Assembly (NCBI GenBank): GCA_018241265.1 | Contig: JAFEEF010000056.1 | Coordinates: 1-39,124 of the forward strand | Length of the DNA stretch: 39,124 nt | Reading direction: 5' to 3' | Origin: Pseudomonadota bacterium | GTDB lineage: Bacteria > Pseudomonadota > Gammaproteobacteria > Burkholderiales > Burkholderiaceae_C | Shown: one piece after another, positions 8,421 to 16,229 of the stretch | How the letters are laid out: every line of letters begins with the position of its first letter | How positions within the stretch are numbered: the first letter of the stretch is position 1 | The notes under the pieces: generated by a model | The model's input: only the letters and a program-made list of their open reading frames with translations | What the model was told of the DNA's origin: nothing | The model's database searches: none | Translations under genes and position numbers: made by a program

Positions 8421-9575
8421 TCAGCCGCGCGGCCACAGCGCCCACAGCCGCAGCGGCTGCTTCATGCGGCCGGCCTGCTGCTCGGCGTCGTCGCCCCAGC
8501 CCCAGAAGTAGTCGGCGCGAACCGCGCCGGTGATCGCGCTGCCGGTGTCCTGGGCCATCACGGTGCGGCGCAGCGGCGTGTTCGACAGCGGCTCGGTGGT
8601 GTCCAGCCAGACCGGCGTGCCGTAGGGAATGCTCTGCGGATCGACCGCGATCGAGCGGCCCGGCGTCAGCGCCACGGCCTGCGCGCCCTTCGGGCCGAGC
8701 TGCGGCTCGGGCAACGGCTCCTCGCGGAAGAACACGTAGCGCGGGTTGCTCCACAGCATCTCGTCGATGCGCTTCGGATGCGCATGCGCCCAGGCCTTGA
8801 TCGCCGGCCAGTTGGCTTCCTCGGGACGCAGCTCGCCGCGCTCGATCAGCCAGCGGCCGATCGATTTGTAGGGCTGGTCGTTCTGGCCCGCATAGCTGAC
8901 GCGCACGAGGCGGCGGCTGCCATCGGCCTCGGTGAGCTGCAGCCGGCCCGAGCCCTGGATCTGCAGGATCAGCGCATCGAGCGGATCGCTCACGTAGGCG
9001 ACCGCGCGGCCGCGCAGGCTGGCCTGGGCGGCCGGCCAGGTGTCGATCTGCTGGCGCGTCCAGTAGGGCTTGCGCGTCGCGAGGTCGGCGGGCGGGCCGT
9101 ACAGCGGCACGCGCATGCCGGGACGCGGCTGGCGCGAGGCTTCGACGAGCGGCTCGAAGTAGCCGGTGATCAGCCCGTCGATGCTGCCGTCGAGCGCCTC
9201 GATGCGATACGGCTGCAGATGCTGCTGCAGCCAGTGGCGCGCGGCGTCGTCGCTGAACGCGGCCGTCGCGGCATCGCGCGCGGTGCTGCAGGTCACGGCC
9301 CAGCCTGCCGCGGGGCGCTCGCAGCCGCGCAGCAGCGCCGGCCAGAGCTCGCTGGCGCGGTCGCTGTCCCAGCCCGGCAGCTCGGTCCAGGCGACCGGCA
9401 CCCAGCGCGCGCGCGGGCGCAGGATCGGATGGCCGGCCGCCGGTGCGAGCGACGGTTCGACGGCCGTGCCCGGGGTCGACTCGGCATTCCGCGGCGGACT
9501 CGTGCAGGCGGCCAGCAGTCCTAGAATGCCGGCGCTCAACAAGGCGCGTCGTCGTCGCGGAAGCAGTCTGGCCAT
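8421..9575 (-). CDS. mltA: Membrane-bound lytic murein transglycosylase A
   Basis: A 384-residue lipoprotein. The signal peptide MARLLPRRRRALLSAGILGL ends in a lipobox with cysteine C24 (LAAC), so it should be anchored in the outer membrane. The MltA domain is recognisable by GLITGYFEP, YVSDPLDALILQIQGSGRL and the 3D-like C-terminal segment VMAQDTGSAITGAVRADYFW, where D343 and D355 sit in the conserved acidic region. It cleaves the glycan strands of peptidoglycan, leaving 1,6-anhydro-muramyl ends. The start ATG at 9575 has AGGA 8-9 nt upstream; its CATG is shared with the divergent microprotein. An upstream in-frame ATG at 9656 would spoil the signal peptide. Confidence 0.93.
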   Translation of the reverse strand: MARLLPRRRRALLSAGILGLLAACTSPPRNAESTPGTAVEPSLAPAAGHPILRPRARWVPVAWTELPGWDSDRASELWPALLRGCERPAAGWAVTCSTARDAATAAFSDDAARHWLQQHLQPYRIEALDGSIDGLITGYFEPLVEASRQPRPGMRVPLYGPPADLATRKPYWTRQQIDTWPAAQASLRGRAVAYVSDPLDALILQIQGSGRLQLTEADGSRRLVRVSYAGQNDQPYKSIGRWLIERGELRPEEANWPAIKAWAHAHPKRIDEMLWSNPRYVFFREEPLPEPQLGPKGAQAVALTPGRSIAVDPQSIPYGTPVWLDTTEPLSNTPLRRTVMAQDTGSAITGAVRADYFWGWGDDAEQQAGRMKQPLRLWALWPRG

Positions 9576-9687
9576 GTGGGTGATTTTCCTGGAAGCGCTG
9601 GGCGCTGCCCTGGCGTTGATCCTGATCGTCTGGTGGACGATGTTCTCGGGACGCAAGCGCGGCGAGCGGAAATCCGATCGCGACTGA
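9574..9687 (+). CDS. Putative single-pass membrane microprotein (37 aa)
   Basis: A short frame: one hydrophobic helix (residues 1-24: FLEALGAALALILIVWWTMF preceded by MWVI) followed by a strongly basic tail (SGRKRGERKSDRD), the layout expected of an N-out/C-in single-pass protein. Similar short proteins ending in MFSGR plus basic residues are, from memory, present beside mltA/apaG in other Burkholderiales; this should be checked. The start overlaps the divergent mltA start in the palindrome CATG. A GGAAG lies about 10 nt upstream, inside mltA. The antisense stretch codes the mltA signal peptide only up to its own start, so the frame is not an mltA shadow. Function unknown. Confidence 0.55.
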   Translation: MWVIFLEALGAALALILIVWWTMFSGRKRGERKSDRD

Positions 9688-9738
9688 CGGGGCTTCGTCG
9701 TGCTGCCCGCGCACCCGCACGATCGGCGAGCTTCAGGA

Positions 9739-10113
9739 TCAGTGCAGTGCCGAGCCGAGCGTCAGGCCGAACTCGGCGACCGGCGCCTCGAACGGATGGG
9801 CATCCTCGGTCATGCAGAAGAACGTGCCGCGCATCGTGCCGTGCGGCGTCGCGAGGCGCGTCCAGCTTGTGTACTCGAACGATTCCCCAGGTCGCAGCAG
9901 CGGCTGGTGCCCGACCACCGCGAGGCCCCGCACTTCCTCGGTGTGGCCGGTGGCGTCGACGATGATCCAGTGGCGCGCGACGAGCTGCGCGGTCACGTCG
10001 CCGGTGTTGCGGATCGTGATCGTGTAGGCGAAGGCCTGCTCGCCGGTCGCCGGGTCGGACTTCTCGGGCAGGTGGCGCACCGCGACCGAGGTGCTGAATT
10101 CGGGTCGGGACAT
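9739..10113 (-). CDS. apaG: ApaG domain protein
   Basis: About 124 residues from the ATG at 10113 (MSRPEFSTSVAVRHLPEKSD); another ATG three codons upstream (10122) is possible, but family members usually start near the first. ApaG motifs are clear: FAYTITIRNTGDVTAQLVAR, HWIIVDATGHTEEVRGLAVV, GHQPLLRPGESFEYTSW and TPHGTMRGTFFC. The protein is a fibronectin-III-like beta sandwich. The name derives from the apaGH operon of enterobacteria and the older link to Co2+/Mg2+ efflux; its biochemical role is unsettled. It is divergent from rpe with an intergenic gap of about 90 bp, an arrangement common in Burkholderiales. Confidence 0.93.
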   Translation of the reverse strand: MSRPEFSTSVAVRHLPEKSDPATGEQAFAYTITIRNTGDVTAQLVARHWIIVDATGHTEEVRGLAVVGHQPLLRPGESFEYTSWTRLATPHGTMRGTFFCMTEDAHPFEAPVAEFGLTLGSALH

Positions 10114-10204
10114 GCGGTTCATTCTAGGTCGGCAACGTGACGCCGCGCTGTCGGCCGACGCGCCGACATCCCGCCGCGCGGCCTCCTAGAATCGGCCGAA
10201 CACC

Positions 10205-10906
10205 ATGTCGAACCACCTGATCGCTCCCAGCATCCTGTCGGCCGACTTCGCCCGTCTGGGCGACGAAGTGCGCAGCGTCATCGCCGCCGGCGCCGACTGG
10301 ATCCACTTCGACGTGATGGACAACCATTACGTGCCCAACCTGACGATGGGCCCGATGATCTGCCAGGCGCTCCGGCCGCATGCGCAACGCGCCGACGGCA
10401 CGCGCGTGCCGATCGACGTGCACCTGATGGTGCATCCGGTCGATGCGCTCGCGACGGCCTTTGCCGAAGCCGGCGCCGACACGGTGAGCTTCCATCCCGA
10501 CGCGACGATCCACGTCGACCGCACCTTGCAGCTGATCCGCGACCACGGCTGCAAGGCCGGCCTGGTGTTCAACCCGGCACGGCCGCTCGACGTGCTCGAA
10601 TGGGTGATCGACAAGGTCGACCTCGTGCTCGTGATGAGCGTCAACCCCGGCTTCGGCGGCCAGAGCTTCATCCCGTCCGCGCTGAAGAAGGTCGAGCAGG
10701 CGCGGAAGCTCATCGATGCGCACCGCGCCGAGACCGGCCGCGAGATCCGCCTCGAGGTCGACGGCGGCATCAAGATCGACAACATCCGGCGCGTTGCCGA
10801 AGCCGGTGCCGACACCTTCGTCGCGGGCAGCGCGATCTTCGGCCGCCCGGACTACCGGGCGGTGATCGATGCGATGCGCGCCGAACTCGCGCGCGCGGAC
10901 CGCTGA
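10205..10906 (+). CDS. rpe: Ribulose-phosphate 3-epimerase
   Basis: A 233-residue TIM-barrel enzyme converting D-ribulose 5-phosphate and D-xylulose 5-phosphate in the pentose phosphate pathway (and Calvin cycle where present). Family motifs are intact: [15 protein letters not shown], the metal/catalytic segments [19 protein letters not shown] and VHLMV, then [11 protein letters not shown] and the second catalytic aspartate in EVDGGI, with phosphate-binding [12 protein letters not shown] near the end. Length is normal. In Burkholderia this gene is followed by gph and trpE; here a metal exporter follows after 4 bp and no gph is seen. Confidence 0.97.
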   Translation: MSNHLIAPSILSADFARLGDEVRSVIAAGADWIHFDVMDNHYVPNLTMGPMICQALRPHAQRADGTRVPIDVHLMVHPVDALATAFAEAGADTVSFHPDATIHVDRTLQLIRDHGCKAGLVFNPARPLDVLEWVIDKVDLVLVMSVNPGFGGQSFIPSALKKVEQARKLIDAHRAETGREIRLEVDGGIKIDNIRRVAEAGADTFVAGSAIFGRPDYRAVIDAMRAELARADR

Positions 10907-10910
10907 CGCG

Positions 10911-11924
10911 ATGGGCGCCGCACACGCGCACGGACACGATCACGATCACGCGCATGGTCATGGCCATGTGCACGGGCCGGCCAGCTACGACCGCGCCTTC
11001 GCGATCGGCATCGTGCTCAACCTCGGCTTCGTCGCGATCGAGGCCTGCTACGGCTGGCGCGCCGACTCGCTCGCGCTGCTCGCCGACGCCGGCCACAACC
11101 TGAGCGACGTCGCCGGCCTCGTGCTGGCCTGGGGCGGCGCGCTCGCCGGCCGGCTGCGCCCGGACGCGCGCTACACCTACGGCTGGAAGCGCGCGTCCAT
11201 CCTCGCCGCGTTCACCAACGCGCTGCTGCTGCTGGTCGCGATGGGCTCGCTCGGCTGGGAGGCGATCACCCGGCTGCACGGCAGCGAGCCGGCGGTGCAA
11301 GGCGTCACCGTGATGGTGGTCGCCGGCGCCGGCATCGTCGTCAACCTCGCGACCGCGCTGCTCTTCATGCGCGGCCGGGACGACGACATCAACATCCGCG
11401 GCGCCTACCTGCACATGGCGAGCGACGCGCTGGTCTCGGCCGGCGTCGTCGTCACCGGCGCGCTCGCGCTGTGGCTGGGCTGGGCCTGGGTCGATCCGGC
11501 GGCCAGCCTCGTGATCGCGATCGTCATCGTCGTCGGCACCTGGAGCCTCCTGCGCCAGTCGATGCGCATGCTGTTCGACGGCGTGCCCGAGCACATCGAC
11601 CTGCACGCGGTGCGCGGCGAGCTCGAGGCGCTGCCCGGCGTCGACCATGTGCACGACCTGCACGTGTGGTCGACCGGCACGACCGACACCGTGCTGACCG
11701 CGCACCTCGTGATGCCGGTCGGCCGGCCGGACGACGCCTTCCTCGAAGCCGCGACCCGCCGGTTGCAGGAGCGTTTCCGCATCGGTCATATCACCTTGCA
11801 GGTTGTCAATCGTCCTTTCATGCCCATGTGTGGGGGTGCGCCCGCGGCGAGCCCGTCGCGGCGTGGAGAACACGAACACCACCACCACGACGATCATCAC
11901 GATCATCACCACGACCACGGCTGA
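10911..11924 (+). CDS. Cation diffusion facilitator family metal exporter
   Basis: A 337-residue inner-membrane protein starting 4 bp after the rpe stop. The N-terminus is His-rich (residues 4-22, alternating His with Ala, Gly and Asp), followed by six predicted membrane helices and a cytoplasmic ferredoxin-like domain (GVDHVHDLHVWST). The transport-site motifs DAGHNLSD in the second helix and HMASD in the fifth are the H/D sets expected of Zn/Cd-type CDF proteins. The C-terminus adds a second His/Asp-rich tail of about 18 residues. It exports divalent cations, most likely zinc, by proton antiport. CzcD/ZitB-like; the exact metal is inference. Confidence 0.92.
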   Translation: MGAAHAHGHDHDHAHGHGHVHGPASYDRAFAIGIVLNLGFVAIEACYGWRADSLALLADAGHNLSDVAGLVLAWGGALAGRLRPDARYTYGWKRASILAAFTNALLLLVAMGSLGWEAITRLHGSEPAVQGVTVMVVAGAGIVVNLATALLFMRGRDDDINIRGAYLHMASDALVSAGVVVTGALALWLGWAWVDPAASLVIAIVIVVGTWSLLRQSMRMLFDGVPEHIDLHAVRGELEALPGVDHVHDLHVWSTGTTDTVLTAHLVMPVGRPDDAFLEAATRRLQERFRIGHITLQVVNRPFMPMCGGAPAASPSRRGEHEHHHHDDHHDHHHDHG

Positions 11925-11934
11925 TCCAGCCGTG
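11916..11934 (+). terminator. Perfect 8-bp hairpin across the CDF gene stop codon
   Basis: CACGGCTG (11916-11923), loop ATC, CAGCCGTG (11927-11934). The TGA stop of the exporter gene falls at the top of the stem. There is no T-tract after it, so it is not a standard intrinsic terminator; it may slow RNA degradation or attenuate transcription into cbpA, 24 bp downstream. Confidence 0.4.
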
Positions 11935-11957
11935 AACGACCGGCCGCGGGGCAGACG

Positions 11958-12926
11958 ATGAAGTTCAAGGACTACTACGAGACGCTCGGCGTGGCGCGCG
12001 ACGCGGCGCAGGACGACATCAAGTCGGCCTACCGCAAGCTCGCCCGCAAGTACCACCCCGACGTCAGCAAGGAAGCGAACGCCGAGGAGCGCTTCAAGGA
12101 GATCGGCGAAGCCTACGAGGTGCTGAAGGACCCGGAGAAGCGCGCCGCCTACGACCGCGTCGGCCAGGGGCGCCATGCCGGCGAGGACTTCCGGCCGCCG
12201 CCGGGCTGGGACGAAGGCTTCGAGTTCAGCGGCGCGCCGCCGGGCGACGGCGAAGCCTACGGCGGCTTCGGCGATCACTTGAACAGCGACTTCTTCGAGG
12301 CGCTGTTCGGCCGTGCCGCGCGGGCCGGCGCGGGCCGCCGCGCGCAGGCGCCGATGCAGGGCCAGGACCACCACGCCAAGGTGCTGATCGACCTCGAGGA
12401 CAGCTACCGCGGTGCCGAGCGCAGCATCATGCTGCAGATGCCGGCGCTCGATCCGAGCGGCCACGTCACGGTGCAGGAGCGCCGCCTCGACGTGCGCATA
12501 CCGAAGGGCATACGCGCCGGCCAGCACCTGCGCCTGACCGGCCAGGGCAGCCCCGGCACGCACGGCGCGCCGGCCGGCGACCTGTACCTCGAGATCGAGT
12601 TCAAGCCGCATGCGCTGTACCGCGTCGACGGCCGCGACGTCTACCTCGACCTGCCGGTCACGCCGTCGGAAGCCGCGCTCGGCGCGAGCGTGCCGACGCC
12701 GACGCCCGAAGGCACGGTCGAGCTGACGATCCCGGCCGGCTCCAGCGCCGGCCGGCGGCTGCGCCTGAAGGGCCGCGGCCTGCCGGGTGCGACGCCGGGC
12801 GACTTCTACGCCGTGCTGAAGCTCGAATTGCCGCCGGCGGCCGGGAGCGACGCGGTGCGCGACGCTTACCAGGCGCTCGCCAAGGCGAGTGCGGGCTTCG
12901 ACCCGCGTGCCCACCTGCCTCGTTGA
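11958..12926 (+). CDS. cbpA: DnaJ-family co-chaperone CbpA
   Basis: A 322-residue class II J-protein. The J domain (1-70) has DYYETLGV, YRKLARKYHPD with the HPD triad, and the conserved EAYEVLKDPEKRAAYD. A Gly/Phe-rich linker (about 75-125: GFEFSGAPPG, GGFGDHLNSDFF) follows, then two C-terminal substrate-binding domains (VLIDLEDSYRGAERSI and LDLPVTPSEAALGASVPTPT). There is no zinc-finger region, which separates it from DnaJ. It stimulates DnaK's ATPase and presents substrates; in E. coli the homologue also binds curved DNA. The modulator cbpM follows 30 bp later. Confidence 0.93.
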   Translation: MKFKDYYETLGVARDAAQDDIKSAYRKLARKYHPDVSKEANAEERFKEIGEAYEVLKDPEKRAAYDRVGQGRHAGEDFRPPPGWDEGFEFSGAPPGDGEAYGGFGDHLNSDFFEALFGRAARAGAGRRAQAPMQGQDHHAKVLIDLEDSYRGAERSIMLQMPALDPSGHVTVQERRLDVRIPKGIRAGQHLRLTGQGSPGTHGAPAGDLYLEIEFKPHALYRVDGRDVYLDLPVTPSEAALGASVPTPTPEGTVELTIPAGSSAGRRLRLKGRGLPGATPGDFYAVLKLELPPAAGSDAVRDAYQALAKASAGFDPRAHLPR

Positions 12927-12956
12927 TGTCTGGTTAGGATCGAAGCTGGAGAACCC

Positions 12957-13262
12957 ATGATGAAGCCGACGCTGTCCGTGAGCATCGTCGAGGAAGAAGC
13001 CGGCCTGGACCTGGACGAGCTGAGCCGTGCCTGCCGCGTGCGCCGCACCCAGATCGAGGTCTGGGTGCAGGAAGGCGTGCTCGCGCCCGAAGGCACGACA
13101 CCGGACGACTGGCGCTTTCGCGGCAGCGCGCTGCGGCGCGCACGCCAGGCGCAGCGCCTGTCCGGCGCGCTCGAACTGAACCCGGCCGGGGTCGCGCTCG
13201 CGCTCGACCTGCTCGACGAGATCGCCGAATTGAGGGCCCGCCTCCATCGCCTCGGCGGCTGA
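12957..13262 (+). CDS. cbpM: Chaperone modulator CbpM
   Basis: A 101-residue protein directly after cbpA, starting at ATG 12957 with GGAG 5 nt upstream. The middle part (LDLDELSRACRVRRTQIEVW, then VQEGVLAPEG) has the MerR-like helix-turn-helix of the CbpM family, and the C-terminal NPAGVALALDLLDEIAELRA is the family's dimerisation helix. CbpM binds the J domain of CbpA and inhibits both its co-chaperone and DNA-binding activity. Position and length both fit; no other member of the family is in the window. Confidence 0.88.
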   Translation: MMKPTLSVSIVEEEAGLDLDELSRACRVRRTQIEVWVQEGVLAPEGTTPDDWRFRGSALRRARQAQRLSGALELNPAGVALALDLLDEIAELRARLHRLGG

Positions 13263-13298
13263 CGGTCACCACCCACCTGAACAAGGCAAGGATCCGCG

Positions 13299-15647
13299 AT
13301 GAGTGCAGCCGTCGATGTCGCCGGTCGCTACGGCAGTGGTCGCGAGGTGATGCGGGTCGAGGATCCGGCCTTGCTCGCCGGCCGCGGCCGCTTCGTCGAC
13401 AACGTGCCGGTGCCCGGGCAGACCTACCTCGCGTTCCTGCGCTCGCCGTATGCGCACGCGCGCATCGGCGCGATCGATGCCGATGCCGCGAAGGCGATGC
13501 CGGGCGTGCTCGCGGTCTACACCGGCGCCGAGCTGGCCGCGGCCGGCATCCAGCCGATCCCGACGCTCGATGCGTTCAAGCGCAAGGACGGCCGCTCGAC
13601 CACGACCGCCGAGCGCCGCGCGCTCGCGCACGAGCGCGTGCGCTACGTCGGCGAAGCGGTCGCAGCGGTCGTCGCCGACAGCCGTGACACGGCACGCGAC
13701 GCGGCCGAAGCGATCATGGTCGAGTACGAAGACCTGCCGTCGGTCAACGATCCGGTGCGCGCGATCGAACCGGGCGCCGCGGTGCTGTGCGACGACGCGC
13801 CCGACAACATCGCCGCCGAGATGCGCCACGGCAAGATCGAAGAGACCGAGGCGGCGTTCGCGCGCGCCGCGCACACGGTGCAGCTCGACCTCGTGAACCA
13901 GCGCCTCGCGCCGAGCCCGATGGAGCCGCGCGGCGTCGTCGCGCAGGTCGAGCCGGACAGCGGGCGCCTCGTCGTGCGGCTGTCGAGCCAGATGCCGGCG
14001 GGCGTACAGCAGTCGCTCGCCGATGCGCTGGCCATCGACAAGGAACAGGTGCGCGTCGTCGTCGGCGACGTCGGCGGCGGCTTCGGCATGAAGACCGGCG
14101 TCTATCCGGAAGACATCGTGGTCGCCTACGCCGCGCGCGATCTGAAGCGCCCGGTGCGCTGGCAGGCCGAGCGCGTCGAGGAGTTCCTGTCGACCGGCCA
14201 CGGCCGCGACGTCGTGAGCCGCGCCGAGCTGGCGCTCGATGCCGACGGCAAGGTGCTCGCGATGCGCGTGCGCTCGCTCGCCAACGTCGGCGCCTATGCG
14301 ACCGGCGTCGGCGTCGCGATCCAGCTGATGATCGGCCCGTGGGTGTCGACCAGCATCTACGACATCAGGACCATCGACCTGCACTTCATCGCGGTGATGA
14401 CGAACTCGGCGCCGACCGGTGCCTACCGCGGCGCGGGACGCCCCGAGGCGATCTACATCACCGAGCGGCTGTTCGACGCGGCGGCGCGCAAGATGCAGAT
14501 CGATCCGGCCGAGCTGCGGCGCAGGAACCTGATCGCGCCCGAGCTGATGCCCTACACCAACGCGATGGGGCAGACCTACGACAGCGGGCGCTTCGAGCAG
14601 ATCCTCGACCGGGGCCTCGCGCTCGCCGACTGGAACGGCTATCAGGCGCGCCGCGAGGCGTCGAAGGCGCGCGGCAAGCTGCGCGGGCGCGGCCTCGCGA
14701 GCTTCCTCGAATGGACCGGCGGCAACGTGTTCGAGGAGCGCGTCACCGTCGACGTGACGCCCGACGGTGCGATCGAGATCTGGAGCGCGACCCAGGCGAT
14801 GGGCCAGGGCATCGCGACGAGCTACGTGCAGCTCGCGGTCGACGTGTTCGGCGTGCCGATCGAGAAGATCCGCGTGCTGCAGGGCGACACCGACCGCGCG
14901 CGCGGCTTCGGCAGCGCCGGCTCGCGGTCGCTGTTCACCGGCGGATCGGCGGTGCGCGTCGCGTCCGAGCGCACCGTCGAACAGGGCAAGCAACTCGCCG
15001 GCGAGGCGCTCGAAGCCGCGCCGTCCGACATCGAGTACGCGGCCGGCCGCTACACCGTGGCCGGCACCGACCTGTCGATCGGCCTCTTCGAGCTGGCGGG
15101 CAAGCAGGCCGACCGGCACATCTTCGTCGACTCGACCAGCACGGTGTCGGGGCCGACCTGGCCGAACGGCTGCCACGTCTGCGAACTCGAGATCGATCCG
15201 GCGACCGGCGACATCGAGATCGTCGGCTATGCCTCGGTGAACGACATCGGCCACGTCGTCAGCCCGACCATCGTGCGCGGCCAGATCGAAGGCGGCGCGG
15301 TGCAGGGCATCGGCCAGGCGCTCGCCGAGCAGGTCGTCTACGACCGCGACAGCGGCCAGATGCTGACCGCGAGCTTCCAGGACTATGCGATGCCGCGCGC
15401 GACGATCTCGCGCGGCTTCCAGACCGAGTTCGACACGTCGATCCCGTGCTTGAACAATCCGCTGGGCGTCAAGGGCGTGGGCGAGCTCGGCACGATCGGC
15501 GCGACGCCGGCGGTCGTCAATGCGGTGATCGATGCGCTCGACCGCGCCGGCCTCGGCCGCAAGGCCGAGGGACTGCAGATGCCGATCTCGTCGGAGAAGG
15601 TGTGGCGAGCGTTGAACGGCGAGGTCGACGGGTCGCCGTTCGGTTGA
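13299..15647 (+). CDS. Molybdopterin-binding large subunit, xanthine dehydrogenase/CoxL family
   Basis: A 782-residue protein starting at ATG 13299 with AAGGA upstream. The hammerhead domain spans about 20-130 (RVEDPALLAGRGRFVDNVP, SPYAHARI), followed by molybdopterin-binding domains with VGGGFGMKTG, TGAYRGAGRPEA (about 372-383) and the catalytic glutamate E729 in VKGVGELGTIGATP. The AYRGAGR loop marks it as a form II/xanthine-dehydrogenase-like enzyme rather than a true CO dehydrogenase (AYxCSFR). Such subunits normally need FAD and 2Fe-2S partners, and neither is encoded next to it. Substrate unknown; an aldehyde or N-heterocycle hydroxylase is likely. It lies 36 bp after cbpM, so may be co-transcribed. 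Confidence 0.9.
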   Translation: MSAAVDVAGRYGSGREVMRVEDPALLAGRGRFVDNVPVPGQTYLAFLRSPYAHARIGAIDADAAKAMPGVLAVYTGAELAAAGIQPIPTLDAFKRKDGRSTTTAERRALAHERVRYVGEAVAAVVADSRDTARDAAEAIMVEYEDLPSVNDPVRAIEPGAAVLCDDAPDNIAAEMRHGKIEETEAAFARAAHTVQLDLVNQRLAPSPMEPRGVVAQVEPDSGRLVVRLSSQMPAGVQQSLADALAIDKEQVRVVVGDVGGGFGMKTGVYPEDIVVAYAARDLKRPVRWQAERVEEFLSTGHGRDVVSRAELALDADGKVLAMRVRSLANVGAYATGVGVAIQLMIGPWVSTSIYDIRTIDLHFIAVMTNSAPTGAYRGAGRPEAIYITERLFDAAARKMQIDPAELRRRNLIAPELMPYTNAMGQTYDSGRFEQILDRGLALADWNGYQARREASKARGKLRGRGLASFLEWTGGNVFEERVTVDVTPDGAIEIWSATQAMGQGIATSYVQLAVDVFGVPIEKIRVLQGDTDRARGFGSAGSRSLFTGGSAVRVASERTVEQGKQLAGEALEAAPSDIEYAAGRYTVAGTDLSIGLFELAGKQADRHIFVDSTSTVSGPTWPNGCHVCELEIDPATGDIEIVGYASVNDIGHVVSPTIVRGQIEGGAVQGIGQALAEQVVYDRDSGQMLTASFQDYAMPRATISRGFQTEFDTSIPCLNNPLGVKGVGELGTIGATPAVVNAVIDALDRAGLGRKAEGLQMPISSEKVWRALNGEVDGSPFG

Positions 15648-15676
15648 TGGTCATGTAGGGGCAGGCGCACCGTCAC

Positions 15677-16000
15677 ATGTCTCTGCCATTGCAGTTCATT
15701 GCGGCGAGCCTCCTGGTCGCATTCGGCGTGGCAATCGTGATCGCCTGGCTGCTCCTGTTTGTACTGGCGCTCGATCACATGCTGTTGCCCTGGGTGAATG
15801 CGGGCATTCTTCTCTATGGTCTAGGTGTCGTTGCGCTTGCCTCGATCGTGACCGTTCCGGGGATCATGTGGGCACAACGACTGTCCGAACGCGTTCCGCA
15901 CCGCTGGAAGCGCCAGGCGAGCCTTCCAACGTGGATTGGCACCGCCGTCCTTTCGACGGGTGCCGTTGTTGCGCTCCTCGCTTTGTTTATCGGGCGGTAG
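15677..16000 (+). CDS. Hypothetical small membrane protein
   Basis: A 107-residue frame with three hydrophobic helices: about 5-33 (FIAASLLVAFGVAIVIAWLL onwards), 38-63 (WVNAGILLYGLGVVALASIV) and 84-105 (WIGTAVLSTGAVVALLALFI), with a basic loop SERVPHRWKRQ between the last two. I do not recognise the family. Third codon positions are visibly less GC-rich than in the flanking genes, suggesting recent acquisition. No clear ribosome-binding site precedes the ATG. Its 3' end overlaps the convergent antitoxin-like gene by 14 bp. Confidence 0.55.
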   Translation: MSLPLQFIAASLLVAFGVAIVIAWLLLFVLALDHMLLPWVNAGILLYGLGVVALASIVTVPGIMWAQRLSERVPHRWKRQASLPTWIGTAVLSTGAVVALLALFIGR

Positions 16001-16169
16001 CGGCCTCGATGATGCCAATCAACGTATCGGCCACTTCATCCCTCGAGTAGCGACGTGCTGCCGGCTCCTTAGCGCGGCGCAACGACATCTCGACCTTGGC
16101 CCGGAACCAATCGTCGTAAGCCAGGGCTTGATCTCCACTTTCGGCTTCGGGGGCTGGTCGGGAACGCAT
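15987..16169 (-). CDS. PaaA2-like antitoxin, no partner toxin seen
   Basis: A 60-residue acidic/basic helical protein. The core YDDWFRAKVEMSLR...YSRDEVADTLIGII lines up with PaaA2-type antitoxins (stability determinants), whose hallmark is YxxWLRAKVxxSL followed by HDEVMAEMDALI. In known systems PaaA2 is mostly disordered and neutralises a ParE2-type toxin encoded just downstream. Here the downstream sequence on the same strand shows no ParE frame; the convergent membrane-protein gene occupies it. The ATG at 16169 has a short GGA just upstream. The similarity is from memory and moderate. It may be an orphan relic, a trans-acting antitoxin, or have an unrecognised partner. Confidence 0.6.
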   Translation of the reverse strand: MRSRPAPEAESGDQALAYDDWFRAKVEMSLRRAKEPAARRYSRDEVADTLIGIIEAATAR

Positions 16170-16229
16170 GGTTCCAGGCTATCACCGTATCCTCGCACGT
16201 GTCTGGTGCTTCGGATGGACGTGGACCGG

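Noticed and set aside
11865-11920. CAC/GAC-rich repetitive stretch, considered as a tandem repeat or CRISPR remnant
   Set aside because: It is coding sequence for the His/Asp-rich tail of the CDF exporter, with no spacer structure.
10770-13247. Minus-strand 825-codon frame across rpe, CDF, cbpA and cbpM
   Set aside because: It spans four well-identified plus-strand genes and has no domain of its own.
13266-15254. Minus-strand 662-codon frame under the molybdenum hydroxylase gene
   Set aside because: Arg/His/Asp/Val-rich antisense product without family features; the plus-strand gene has complete motifs.
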